64,000 nt of DNA from Crotophaga sulcirostris (Eukaryota; Chordata; Aves; Cuculiformes; Crotophagidae). The stretch spans positions 738,712 through 802,711 of the forward strand of contig VYZB01000381.1 of the NCBI GenBank assembly GCA_013397455.1, in the 5' to 3' direction. The notes under the pieces are model-generated. The model worked only from the letters and a program-made list of their open reading frames with translations. It did not search any database and had not been told where the DNA came from. Positions 12,163-25,400 of the stretch are shown here, in pieces. A program made the position numbers and the translations under genes. Each line of letters begins with the position of its first letter. Positions within the stretch are counted from its first letter, which is position 1.

Positions 12163-13832
12163 AAATGTTGTATTGAGGTCTGTATGACTTTAGGACTGTA
12201 GGTTTAGCTTTCTGTGACTGAAGTGTTATCACAGTTCATGGCATCTTTAATTTGTAAACTTGGATAAATCCAGTATGAGGTACAATTCCAGGTACTGTAT
12301 GGCAATTTACAGTAGCCAAAGGTCTCTGGGCAGCAGCAAGGGAGATACCAGGTACTAACAGAGACTGAATGTGGTTTTCAGGATTAGGTCACAGAAAAAG
12401 AAAAAAAGCAGAAAGAGCATACAGAAGAAAAATAAGGAGTTGAGGAGAGAGTGTCATACATTAGGAAAACACTGAGAACATTTAAATTTCTTTACATGTG
12501 ACTACAAAATAGTACACACAGAGAAAAATGTTTTGATATAGGGGAGATGAATAAGAAATTCACGTTGGGCTGTTTGCCTCCCATCGGCCCTGCTCCAAAC
12601 TGGATTCAGAAACAGTCTGTCATCTTGAGCTATGTTTTAGTCCCACCTTCAGCTTCTAAATATCTCTCAAAAATACTTAGTTTTACCCCAGAAGTCTGTA
12701 TCAATCCAGAGCCTGACAAGCAAGGAGTCGTTTGCTTGCACTGAACTGATATCTTAGTCCAATCAGAAAAGTTGAACTGTAAATCAAGAATGACTAAAAC
12801 ACAGCCCCTGCTGAAAATAACAGCTGAAAGCAGATGGGTGAAAGTAGTGCTCAGTCTCTGGTGACTACAGCCTGTCAAGGGAACATAAGCCAGGCAGGGA
12901 AACAACCCTGGTTCTCCCCAAAGTTGATTTAGTATTTTTCATACCTGCAGGCCCATGCTTCCCAGAACTCCTCTCCTCTGATTTTGGGGCCGTTTTGTTT
13001 TGTTTCTGGCTCTGTGAACTGTTCAAACACCCATTTTTATAATTTGCCAGTTTCTGGACCAAAATAAAACCCCTGTGCTTTGCATTTCTTCCTCTATCCA
13101 TAGCTGCATCCGTTTCTACTTGAGTAGATGAGCCTCTTTCCCTCCTTGAAACAACACAGCAGCTGCTTTTGGATTTCCCTCATCAGAACATCTTTATATA
13201 AAAATTTCTTAGCCGTGAAAAATTATTTATATTTCAGGACAACCCCCTTGAAGTGGATTTTAAAGCTAGAGGGAAATCTCCTTCACAGGGAGATTGACGC
13301 AAGTGCTAAGAAGTTTACATGGTCCTATAGCCAAAATTATCTGTGAAGGCTGGAAAGCACTAAAACAGAGGTAGAAGCAGGGCTCAAATTAGATGCAATG
13401 GTACAGGCCATCAGATAGAGCCTAACATCTCTGGCTTCCCTACTGATCTCAAGAAATGCAGCTTCTGTCACTCTTGGAATATACTCTGCCTTCATGACCA
13501 ATGAATACATGCAATTCCTTTATGTTCTGTAAGGAATATGCCTTGGAACAAGCTTGGTTTTCTCAAAGCCCACCCAATAAACATAAACGCTGGGGATGAT
13601 GCTGATAATCCAGATTTCTGATTTCTAGTGAATGGCAACAAGCCTCAATGACAAGCAAGGCCATAATGAATGGGTTGTGGAAATTACCTTGGAAGGTGTG
13701 CAGAAGGTACATTAGAAAATTATTGTGAAAAGATACCTTTTCCTTGATACCTTTTATCTTCCACACTGGATCAGATGTCCAAGGAGTAGGTGGACAAAAA
13801 GTGAAGGTTGCCAGAGAAAAGCAGGTACTGAA

Positions 13833-14106
13833 TCACAGTATCACAGTATTACAAGGTTGGAAAGGACCTCTGAGATCTTCGAGTCCAACCTATAACCCAA
13901 CACTAACACCAACCCATCATCTAAACCATGGCACTGAGTGCCTCATCCAATCTCCTCTTAAACACCTCCAGGGTTGGCGACTCCACCACCTCCCCAGGCA
14001 GCACATTCCAATGGCCAATCACCCTTTCAGTGAAGAATTTTTTCCTAACATCAAGCCTAAACCTCCCCTGATGAAGCTTAAGTCCATGTCCTCCAGTTCT
14101 GTCACC
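13833..14106 (-). mobile_element. CR1 LINE, 5'-truncated (3' end)
   Basis: It begins with the terminal repeats TATCACAGTATTACAAGG and includes the last codons of CR1 ORF2: the minus strand reads [11 protein letters not shown]...[14 protein letters not shown], the usual C-terminus of the CR1 reverse transcriptase polyprotein. It is truncated after the segment that reads CTCCAGTTCTGTCAC on the plus strand. Only the last ~65 codons of ORF2 remain, so it is inert. Confidence 0.95.
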
Positions 14107-14427
14107 TGCATCTTCCACCCATGCAGTTCCTACAGAGACTTCAGAAGATTTTTAGGCTCCCTTTAAACTGAAACATCTAAGCTCACAGGATCACCCTATG
14201 TCCCTTGCTCTCAACCTCACAGCATTGTGATTTGTACCTCTAAATCTCATCATTGTACTTAGAAGGCCTAACTAATGCAGCTTTTAGGTAGCTCTACCAC
14301 ATTTTGACTGGTAGGATTAAGGTCTGGAAGAGAAGTCAGAAGATCTCCCAGTCTAACCCACACGACCTTTCACAACAGACATTGCAGGGAAGATAACAAG
14401 GTCTTTGTTGGTGGAGGGCAAAGGTCT

Positions 14428-14757
14428 TATCACAGTATTACAAGGTTGGAAAGGACCTCTGAGATCTTCGAGTCCAACCTATAACCCAACACTAACACCA
14501 ACCCATCATCTAAACCATGGCACTGAGTGCCTCATCCAATCTCCTCTTAAACACCTCCAGGGTTGGCGACTCCACCACCTCCCTGGGCAGCGCATTCCAA
14601 TGGCCAATCACCCTTTCAGGGAAGAACTTTTTCCTAATATCAAGCCTAAATTTCCATGACGAAGCTTGAGTCCATGTCCTCCAGTTCCGTCACTGGTCAC
14701 CTGAGAGAAGAGACCAACCCCTGCCTGACTACAACCTCCTTTTAGGCAGTTGTAGAG
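14428..14757 (-). mobile_element. CR1 LINE, 5'-truncated (3' end), second copy in same orientation
   Basis: Same subfamily and orientation as the copy 320 bp to its left and almost identical over the shared part, but it extends ~50 bp further into ORF2 (CTGCCTGACTACAACCTCC). The different truncation points and flanks argue for two independent insertions rather than a tandem duplication. Confidence 0.95.
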
Positions 14758-17700
14758 TTCAACACCCAAACTACTTTAGCAGAGGTCTTCAGAATCCAGA
14801 CAGTTGTATCACTAGACCAAAAGGCAAGACTCAAATATCTGGCAGAACCACACACTTCTGTGCCACAGCTGGATGCAGTTCACAGCGGGTCCCGCTGGGC
14901 AGAGGAGGCTGGACAAGGACAGCTGTTCCCCTGCAGCGCAGGGGGGCGGCGAGCCCTCTGCTGGCACCTACAGCTTTCTACACTCCGAGATCCACCAAGC
15001 AGGACTCAGTGTGCAGCTTATAAATGCGGTGGATTAGCTTACTACTGTAGGTTGGGTTCACAAGTATTTTGATACCCTAAACACTTAGGAATCTTTCCTG
15101 TTACATTTCCTGTGTAAAGATGCAGGAACACATGCGGTGGTGGGCAACTGTGCTTAGAACAGTGCAGCATGCAGGCTCTACAGCATTCAAAATCTTGCAA
15201 AAATTACCTTCCTCTACGCAAAATGTGCTGCCTTAGCTGCAAAAACTAAAATTTCATCTAGAGAAGACTGCAGACCTCAGAACCACCTGTGCAGGGGATA
15301 ACTTTGAGAGCCAAGCCTATCACAGCTTAAGGCCTTTCAAAAGTGTAACTCATGGAGGGGAAATAAAGGTTTGCTCCCCTTCATCACATCTCATCTGTAC
15401 TCTCGGATAACTTGACCAGGGATGCATCACATACATCTATTTTACAGGTGAAGCAAAGAGTTATGGTGATTTGCCTGGGCCCTGCCAGAGGCCAGGCTGT
15501 TGTTCCTGACTGCCAATTCACAAGTTCCAGCCTTGGCTGCAAGGGCTTGCCCAACAGCAGCTTGAATTACCACCTCTTTACAGACCTAATCTCCCTGTTC
15601 AAAGCTTGTATTTAACACAGCAATGGTTTTAATGCAACCCTGTCCAGTTCAGATGTGATGTTTGTATGGATGAATCATACAGGTCTGAACTGCAAAGAGC
15701 ACATGGGAGGGCACAGCTGAAGTGCTAATATTCACAGCTGCCTTATTGCAGCAAGAAAAGGGCATAAAAGGGAGTGAGTGGCGTGGAAGAGCACTTGCAC
15801 CCATGGTACCTCAGATGTGCCCATTGTTGGTTAGTGCACACCCCTGGAGACATAGGGAGGTTACACTACCTTTGAGTGGCCTTCAGCAAGCAGGTATCAA
15901 CTTGCCCCGTCCCCTGCTCTGCTCTGGCCGGATGAGAACCACCTCTAACAGTGTAACTATGGTTAGCCTGCTGCACTGCTCAAGCATCCAAGCCCTGGTC
16001 TCAACCTCTGCTTGCGAAAAGCTGTGGAGATATTGATGGTTGTGATGAGAACCATGCATAGGCTCTGTTTGCTCTGTCATTGGAGCAAAGCCACCTCATT
16101 CCTCTGCTGTGCACCAGGCATGCACATGGAACATGAAGATTTTTTCACTCAGCTCAGAATAAAAGAACTGAAAAAACAGCCAGCTTGACTCAAAACTCAG
16201 CCACAGTCTAGATTTACATCCCCAGACCAGATCAGGGTCACAGATTAACCCCAAATACCAAAAGCTCAAAGTATATAAGCCCTTCTTACTCAGCATCCTC
16301 CAGCCTCCATTTTAGTGAGTCATACCAGTTCATGCCAATGACACAAAAAAAGTTTTCATCTCCTAATGCTTGCAGCTGGCATTAATTAATAATTAAAGAC
16401 TGCTAGAAATGTGCACAGTTCACTGCTGGATTCCTCCCACTCACAGTGCAGCAAAAAGGGCAAATCCAGGACAAGTCCTGAGGACCAGGGCACCACACCA
16501 TTGCTGTTGTGAGGGCAGAAAGGTTGGTTGAGTCTTAGGAAAGAGTACAGACCTGGTGTAGGAGCTGGAAGGAACGTGTGCTCTCTCTGCGTGGCTGTCT
16601 CTGAAGCAGCAGGACTCTCAGCAGCTGGCATCTTCAACCTCAGCTGCAAGAAAAGTTATCTTCTTATGTAGTAACCTTAAAGCACTGGTTGTAACCCTGC
16701 CCTGGCAAGAAATCAATATACGTTTTCTACTTTTTGGTCGGGTAGATCTTTGATTCACCTAAAAAACTTTATGTATACACATGTTGCTGCCTCACTGCTC
16801 AAATCCCCTGCAGATCGTTGGTGGCAGAAGAGGAACTCAGACAAAGCAAGCACAGTGCTGTTTGTTAGGAGAAAGTCTCATAATTTCGTGCAGTGCTTGG
16901 TTTTTTCTCTTCTCACCAGCTTTTGATTTATAAAAATACTTTGTCTCTTAGCAGTGATTCCGCATCTCCTTTGATCTCTGTATGCTGAAACATTAGCATC
17001 CAGACAGCATTCCTGTATGACAAGCGCTGCTTTGGACACTGTGATCATTGTAAGAGACAGAGAGAGGGTCTCTCTTTTGTGGGCTGCTGCTTTGGTTCAG
17101 TATGCAGGAGATTATCCTCTTGCTGATGCACGCTGGTAGCACTAACGGTTAGAAGTGACTTCTGAGATGGGATTTGCAAAATAAGTGCATAAATACTTTG
17201 GAGCCTCAGCAAAATGTGCAACAGAGCTGCTTAGTCTGTCCTTTGCCAACTGAAGATGTGCCTCTACTTCTTTTCTGACTCCACGTGTACTGCGCTTGGG
17301 TATTACCCCTTCTTCTGTCCCTCAAGAGAGAAAATTCATATGTCAATCAATTTAGAGGGGGGACATCATAGCGATGACAGCTGGGATCGTAACAGCCCCA
17401 TGCAGCAGGATGATTGCACCTTCCCCTGGACTGGCTGGCACTGTGTCTCCTCACCTTGGCAGGAAGGGAATATCAGGCATAAAAGATTGCTCTGGGTTTC
17501 CCATCTTGGGAGATATCTTAAGCTTAAGTCATCACTGAATGTCATATCTTTATTTATCTTACCATAGAAGCAGCCCTGAAATGCTGATACTGAGTGCTTG
17601 TAAACTGCTGAGCTTGTGCTTTTCGGGGGATAGAAAGGGAGAAAATTACTGCATCCTTCCATGTTCTGTGATGCGCTATCCTTCTGCATGGAGTGGCCAG

Positions 17701-20700
17701 GATGCCTTGATCCATAGGAGGTACTGAGATTCAGTGAAAGGCATAAAGGAAAATGGAACTCTCATGTCCTGCAGATCCAATCTCCACTCTCTGATCGTAC
17801 CAACAGATATTTGACAGACACTTCTGTTTTGTCTACAGAGAAGACACCAGCTAGCAAGTAAATGTGGAGGCAACGGTCACTAAGGTTTGAGAAGCACCCA
17901 CAGCAGCTGCCTCCCAGTGCCACCTGCCCTCACTGCTCTCCCAGCCCCAAACCACTGGGTTTTCTGCTGGCTTTGCCCAGTATGCATCCACAGCAGAGTG
18001 CCCAGGACAAGGCCTCTGGGCAGAAATCCAGCCCAAATGCTTCTATAAAAGCTTTTCTGGGTATCAAAACTCTGAAATCCACTTTTCTCATCTCAAGTCT
18101 GAGCGAAGGTGAATGTAGTTCACCAGGGCTGCAGCCCGGTGTATGTTTGTTTAAGCAAGTAGCTGCTATTACCCCTCCACCTATGGTGTTTCCCATTGTT
18201 GGGACACCAAGCCAAGCTTCCCGCACCCTCGTGCAGCAACGGAAGCACGCTGGGACTACAAAGGAGAACTGGCCCCTCGTCCAGGCTACGAGATCTTTGG
18301 CCAAGGGAGACCACAGCCCTGCCTTTCCACTTGGACCTGGACATCCCCCTTTGGGCAGCCTTAGCCAACCCTTGTCTTCACACACATTAATCTTGGGCCT
18401 CCCAGTTCTTTCTCTAGTCTCCAGCAATAGCCAGGTTAACCTTTAAGCCAACTCTGCCGTAGGAGAGCACAAGGAGGAGGTTGCTGAGCAGCGTGGTTGC
18501 AGGTTGGGAGAGCTCAGCCTTTGCCCAGCAGAGGCCAGCACAAACGCGCTATTCCAGCAGGCTGCGCTTGCAGCGAGGAGTTTGTCTCTACCTGGCCGCC
18601 TTCGGCTTGAACAGTCTCTCAGCCTCCTGTGAGCCCTCATCACTTTACTGCTTTGATCGAGCTTTTCAGTGAGGGACTATGCAGTGCAACAAAAAGGCAC
18701 TGACATCCTGCTTGGGCAGGGATGAGCTGCCACAGACCCGGCCATCACCCAGTTCCTCCACTTGTGTGTCCAGAAGCATCCCCTCTCCTTGGAGTAGCAA
18801 GCAGCACTGGAGCCTGGGCGGGGCCAGGTAATACACAACACTTTAGAAATGCCAGATGCCATGGAAATGAACTTCAAAAGGAATTGCATTGCAGGTAGGA
18901 GAAGACTACCCAAAGCAATCAGGGATGATTACCCTGGCCACCACCCTGCTTTTTGCTCTTCATTTGAGCTCATTAACAGTTAATTTGCTGACAAGGAGAG
19001 CCATATCAGAAGTCAGGGACTTGGATACTTAGAAACCAAAACTAATTGCATAAGGACCCTTGAGTAGAGGTCAGGAGCCTGAGAAAGAGAAGCAAGAGAT
19101 GGCACTTGTACAGAAGAGATCTCCTCATGTAGCCTGAAGAAGTTTGTGCGGCTCTGCAAAGAGCCTCTCAGTGAATGGTTGAAAGGGCTGGTGGCTCTGA
19201 AAGGGTGTGTTGTGCCTTCTTGCTTGGGTGCTAAGGACGGTCTCCCAGGGGAGAGACATCCTTCATAACAAAGAGAAACCGTATCTGAGACACCTAACAA
19301 TCACAAGAAGCAACTGAGAGGTCAAAACCCACTTGAACTATGCAGATCATCTTCTATGATCAGGTTTTTGAGGGCAAGACTGGGGCAAAGACAAGTCAGA
19401 TTGGAAGATGCATCCCTTAGCACCAACATACTCGAAGCGCTTGGGCAAAACAGATGAGCACAATGCTTCCAGCTCACAGCCAGCCGTGCAGAGGAAGGGC
19501 ACCTTAACTGATGATGCCAAGACTATTGTTTAGGTTCTGGAGAGGATGTTGTTGCTAACCTGTCTTCCAGTCTCACCACTTACCACTTATTTTCGTTCTG
19601 AGTTGCAGTAATAAGTCTGAGACGTTACCAGTGAGTTGTCTAGCAATTCTGTGGGCATTACGCAGAACCCCACCCAGCCTGCAGGATCTCAGACTTCAAC
19701 AGCTTTGCTTGCAACAAAAATACTGGCTTCATGTCTATGTGGGCATACTTACATAACAGGGAAGGACCTCTCCATCTGCAGCTAAAACCAAGCGTAGCAT
19801 TTTATAGTCATGAGAAAACACAAAGGCTTGCAGCAAGGATAGAGATGTCTCGTTATTGTAGGCAACACTGTGCTTTACATCATTGCAAGCCTTGCTGGGG
19901 TTCTGTTGCATCCTCCAGCAAGGAGCATGAGCCTGCAGCGTCCTGCACAGCAAACCCCAAGCAAGGTAGTAGTAGTTTTTTTCTCTGAGTCTATGCAACC
20001 CAGGAAGCATGAGAGCATCAGAGCCCTGAGGAACAGCAAGTGAAATATTCAGGAGCAAACCTACCAGAAGCTGAAGGAGCAGAAGTGAAGCCCGTAAAAA
20101 CAAGCAGCTCCAGAGCTGCAACCAGTTGTCTTTCTGCAGTTTTAAGGGCCAAATCCCAGAGAAAAGCAGTTTGTTAAGGGCCTTTGTAGTCTGAGTGGCT
20201 CAAAGCATGGCCTGTGTGGGGAACCAGCAGCTCCGGTTGTTGTACCAATGGATGGAGTGAGATCTAGCGGGGTGGTGTAAGACAAACTGAAATTGCTCCT
20301 GCTGCTTTTTTTTGGTGAACATGGTTAGAATCCTTTTGCTGCCTGTGGATGTATTCTGCATGTCCTATACGCAGAAACCCAGCTGACTGGCTGGAACACC
20401 ACCAGTGTGGTATTCCAGTGTGAGCATCCCCCTTGGGGCTGGAGACAGAGCTGCACAGACGAAGGTCAGTGCAATCACCCATTGCCTCAGCAATGCTTTT
20501 GTAGGGCAGTGACACCATGGCCAGTGTGCTGACACCAGGCATCCCTAGCCATGGTGCTTCCCATGCTGGGACAGAAGCTGGAGGCAGGAGGTTCACAAGC
20601 TTCTTAACAGGCCGTGGCAGGAGAAATCGCAGTGCTACCTGCACCTCTCCTGAGGAGAGCTTGCTGAGGCATGGCAGCGTTGGGTTATCATCCTGCTAGT

Positions 20701-21759
20701 GCAAATCAGAGAGAGAAAATGGGCAGAGAACAGCACATTACAGACTGTTCCCAACCATTCTTGAGGGCTATGATGACGGGTCAAAACCCATCTGGAAATA
20801 TGCCCTCTACTTTGTGTCTGAAAGAAGGGTACCTAAAAATCAGGTCCATTTAGCTCAGTTGAAAGCCTATGTCAGCAGCACTACTTTTGGTACCCTATGC
20901 TGGGAAAAAAAATGCTGCTGATGCTCCTTGGAGATGGCAGCAGCCCTGAGCCAGCATTAAGCAATAGGACCTACACTGGTGAGTGGGCTTCAGCCTTGTG
21001 TATAGAGTCAGACTGATAAGCAGACTGTTGGCTGGTGGGGTGTTAGGTGCAGAGACCATCTGTATGGACCAGCTTGTGTTTCCACTAGATCAGACCCAGC
21101 AGAACTAATCTCCTCTTCACTGACCTGTCAGGTTTCATCTACTTCAATACATGAGATAGTACAGCAGCCTTTTGTGGACTGTGACTGGAAGCAGGAAGAG
21201 GAAACAGTGTAGGTTGCTATGTGACTTACAGCAGGGTGCCTTGGAGCAAAGGTCCTGCTAGGTCCTGCTTCCATTGTACACTCCAGCACAGCATCACCAC
21301 TCCCCTCCATGCTGCAATGCTTCTTGCCAGCTGTGCTGCTGGTCAAGCTGAAGGCTCTACCAGCCCACCAAGACCCACATGTGAGGTGACACCTCCACAC
21401 ATGCAAGAGGAGCTGGTGGAAGTCTACCCGTTGGCAGCAGGGAGCTGAGGGGGTCAGCAGGGAAGAGATCTGCGATGCTACATAGCACGTCCGACTCATT
21501 AGCCAGGTCCAGCCCTGCAGCAAGGAGGGACCCATCTCCCCTGCAGTCCCCATAACTCCACAAATCACTGGTTCCTAACCTGTCCAATCCACACATAACC
21601 CCCCTTCTAAATGTGGGTCTGCAGCTGCTGGCCCTGGATTAGACCCCAACACATGCAGAGCTGTTCCCTGGACTCCAAGTTCTCCCCTTGTCTGCCTGCA
21701 TCCTCACTGTGTCATGCCAGGCCTTAGGTGTGGCTCAGGTCCTATCTAAGAAACAAGGA

Positions 21760-22214
21760 GTTAAGCATTTTTCAATCTTTATTTTAGAAAAATAAACCAG
21801 TATTACCCTGGTACTCAGTGGCCCCCAACCATCCACTCTGCCCCTGCTCCTGTTCAGCTCCCTGGAGCTCTGGCTGTTGTGCACCGCAGCCTGCCATTCC
21901 CACCAAGGCTGCTCGTGTCACGCCCTCCTGCGAGCCTTCCCAGGAGAGCACTGGGGGAGGAGGTCGGTGCCCTTTTGTGAATGTCTCCTCTTCCCAGGGT
22001 CCAAGCTGGAAACTGCCTGAAGATGCCTCCTGATGGCTCTGCCATTTCTGCACAGAGAGGTACTCTTAGGCAAGTCACTCAGAGTATACTCGTACACTTT
22101 GAGAAGGGGTGTCCATCCTTCCTTCTGTCCCTCTGCCCTGGATGGAAAAGTGAGCCCCACAAAGTTGCTTCTTGCCGTCAGTGGAGCTGTCAGGCTGCCG
22201 TCCTGCTTGTTGGC
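21760..22214 (-). other. BATF: BATF 3' untranslated region
   Basis: This follows the BATF stop codon on the minus strand and runs to just beyond an AATAAA signal. The implied length of about 455 nt is short. No AU-rich instability cluster was noticed. Confidence 0.7.
21778..21783 (-). terminator. BATF: BATF poly(A) signal AATAAA
   Basis: TTTATT on the plus strand gives AATAAA on the minus strand, in the context AAAATAAAGATTG, about 430 nt after the BATF stop codon. Cleavage would fall near 21755-21765. Confidence 0.75.
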
Positions 22215-22421
22215 TCAGTGCTGGAAGCGTGGGGAGCTGATGTGGGGCTGGTGGAAGGAGTGTGTGGCATAAAGCACTTCTGGAGGTGGCGGAGGGGGTG
22301 TCAGGATGGAGCAGAGTGGTTCGTGGGAGCTCAGCATCGAGGCGAAGTGCTTCATCTCCTCCGTCAGCTGCTTGATCTCCCGGCGCAGGGCAGCATTCTG
22401 CCTCTCCAGATCTTCGCTCTC
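22215..22421 (-). CDS. BATF: BATF coding exon 3 (zipper and C-terminus)
   Basis: Encodes residues 58-125, from ESEDLERQNAAL to PRFQH and a TGA at 22217-22215. The acceptor is TCTCCTCAG ending at 22422. It carries most of the leucine zipper and the conserved tail. Confidence 0.96.
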   Translation of the reverse strand, partial: ESEDLERQNAALRREIKQLTEEMKHFASMLSSHEPLCSILTPPPPPPEVLYATHSFHQPHISSPRFQH

Positions 22422-25400
22422 CTGAGGAGACAAAACCACAGGGGCTTCCTCAGCACAGGAGCCACAGGGATGAGCTGGGGACATGCAGGTCATGGTCCTG
22501 CACCTCAGAGTTTCCAGAATTGTAAATTTCCGGTAAATTCAGCGCAGAGCCGCGCCTGGGCAAACCCCGCTGCTCCAGCCGGCCGGGCCCAGCGCGAGTG
22601 CGGGTGCGATGCTGGTGGCCCCAGCTTACGAGAAGTGACTGTGGCGCGCGCTCCCGCCCAGGCTTTCTCGCTCCCTCTCACGCACGCTGCCCGGCCGCCT
22701 CCTGGGCCGCTGGGCCTGGGGGAGGGCACGCTCAGTAACCGCCGTCGTTAACCAGAAAACCACCTGCCACAGGAAACCTGTCATTGCCCTGGAAAGAAAA
22801 GACTCACTGCTTCCTGCTAGCAGCCGGGGAAACCAGTGGCATGGTGGGGAGGAGGGGGAGACGCTTGAGTCAGAAGAAAAGAGAAACTGAGGTCTCAGAA
22901 AAACTGAATTAATACTGTTATTAATGAGAATAACAACAGAGGGGTTAATAATAATAATGCTCAGCCTCATATCAAAGATCTTGAGAGCATTGTAGCCTTT
23001 GCTAGATCTACTGCAGCTGAGGTGCAACCAGGTCCAGGCTGGAGCATCCCAGGCACCGCGACCAACCATGGAGCCAGCAGCCCCAGCAGGACCTGAGGAG
23101 GGAGGGAGGGAGGATGCAGCAGCAGGCTCTGCAAACTCAGCCAAGACAGCTCAGTGGGACCCAGCATACTGAGGTCCTGGAAAGCAGCAACCACCACCTT
23201 GCAAAGCAAACCTGCCACCCCTCTACTCACCTCTCCACTGCCACACTGACTTCTGATGGTGCCCGCTCTCTGTGCACAGGTACTGGTTGAAACACACCCA
23301 GCAGTTAGAGCAGCTGTTGCAGCAACTTGCACAGCACATGAGCATCTTTCAGATGTGAATAAATGGTTTGGAAATCTTGACTGATGTCGAACTCAGGAGC
23401 TGATGGGAATCACCCAGGGTCGGGAGCCCCAGCCTCCCTGTGACTCATTCCCCTCAAAACACAAGCTACAAAGCCCTCGGGCAGATGGAAATCTTGGCTT
23501 CTTTCATACCACCATAGCTCAAGCTGAGCCACGCTCTTCAGGGCAGAACCACATCAGAGAAGCAAAGTCTCCGATGCAGAGTCTACCAAAGGCAAAGAGC
23601 ACTCAGGGAATGACCCCAGGAGTAGCAGGGGATCACTGTCCACCAGGAATTGGAAAAACGTTAGCAAAAATTCACCTTTCATTCTCTATTTGCCTCCCTG
23701 AATTTCTCCAGCTCCCTGCCAGGATCCTTTCTGTCTGAACAAAACCGGGCTTAGCCCCCTTGCTCCTGTCCTCATGGAAAGGCAAGGAGCATGTTCTATC
23801 AATGCTAGAACTAGCAATCTTGTTAGCAAGTGGTTTGTCATCTGCTCTAGGAAGAGGAGCCCAGTTTTTCTTCATACACAGCTAGGCAGAATTTTCTTGG
23901 GGGAGGATCAGAGCCCATATCCACTTCTAGAATTACCTTGGAGAGAGCACCAACCCCAAGGAAAGGGTGTCTCCTCACCCTTCTCAGGCATAATCACCCA
24001 GAGCCATCACTGCTGGCAGATGTAAGGTGATCAGCCTAGAGCCATGTTAGCTCTAGAAGGATCATCAGCTACTGAGAAAAGAGTGAAAACTGTTTTAAAC
24101 CCAGCTCCAACCATGGACTGAAGGCACTATGTAAGGGGGAAGGTTCAAGACAGGCATTTCAAGAATTCTTCCCAGAAATGGGGATGTAGGGGAATACAAA
24201 GACCACTAAGTCAGAGGGTAGCTTTTTGAACATGAGCACAACTACCACTTTTCAAAGGGCAGCCAAGCCCAGCACAGGGATAAAGGTGGTCTCTGCAGGC
24301 TGTATGTTCTGCATCCTGGTCACCAATGGCCCAAAACACGTGGGACTACAGTTTACCAATGTGTAAAATGCAAAGGAGTCCAGCCCCTGTGCTCTAATAC
24401 AGTCCTGCCCAAACACACACAGCCAGCAGTGACCATCCATCCTGAAAAGCAGATGCCTAATTCTTCACACTGGGAAGAGCCGCAGGGGTGCCACAGGAGG
24501 AGAATGGGACAACCAAAGGAGGGAAAATCCATGCTAAACAACAGAAAAACTTCCAGGTACTGGACAGTGCTCAGATGTAGAAAGGGGTACAAGTGCTACC
24601 ATGGAGACATCTAAAAATACTATAAAATTATTAATCTTTATTTATCTACACTGAGTAGTGTCTCAGGGAACAGACCAGAGCAGATGGCCCTATTTGGCTC
24701 CACGTTGCTCCATCACCCATGCCAACGAATACAAAGCGATACCATCTCAGAATGCGTCCTTATATGCTGTTGCTAGTTCAAAACTAGCTGCAAAAACTAA
24801 ATGCTTCAGTGGCAGTCGTCCTGGGCTGTGTGCTCTCACTGTGAGCACTGACTCCTACATCCTGCCTTGGCCTCACTTTTCCTGTCCTGCCTTAACTGAG
24901 CACCTCCACCCTGAGTCCCCAGGGGAAAACCACGTAGACCCCTATATGAGCCCTCTGCTCCAGGGACAGGGAAGGGTGGGAGTGCTCACCAAGTGCAGGG
25001 TGTCTGCTTTCTGGGTCTGCCTCAGGCGGCTCTTCTGTGCAGCGATGCGATTCTTCTCCCTCCTTTGGACTTTCCTCATGTCATCAGAAGAGTCCTAGGA
25101 AAACAAGGCATGGAAGTGACTGGGGCATCCCCTCCTTTGCCCTGCTTCTGCAGGGCAGTAGATGGGAAGGGGACACAGCAGATAACATCATTGAAGCACA
25201 GGACATGGGATGGATACACACCCTCAGCACCAGGATAAAGCCATACCCCAAGGATGTGTGATGCTTGATGCTTTTGTCATCCCCATTGCCAGAAGGGGCA
25301 ATTATGATACCCTTGGGCATCCTGGCACAACTGGGAGATGACCACTCTCCCTTCAACAAGACTCAGGCCTGGAATAACGCTTGAGGGACCAGAGTAAGGA

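Larger units (their letters stand above)
10721..21759. other. Intergenic region between FLVCR2 and BATF
   Basis: No protein family was recognised in either strand. It contains three CR1 fragments (separate entries), a 15-nt poly-A at 11215-11229 and otherwise unique sequence. Open frames here are up to about 190 codons, lack recognisable domains and overlap one another on both strands. Confidence 0.7.

Noticed and set aside
21981..22751. 256-codon plus-strand open frame
   Set aside because: It runs antisense over BATF exon 3 and the GC-rich intron block. The BATF protein on the other strand is unmistakable, and this frame has no known family.
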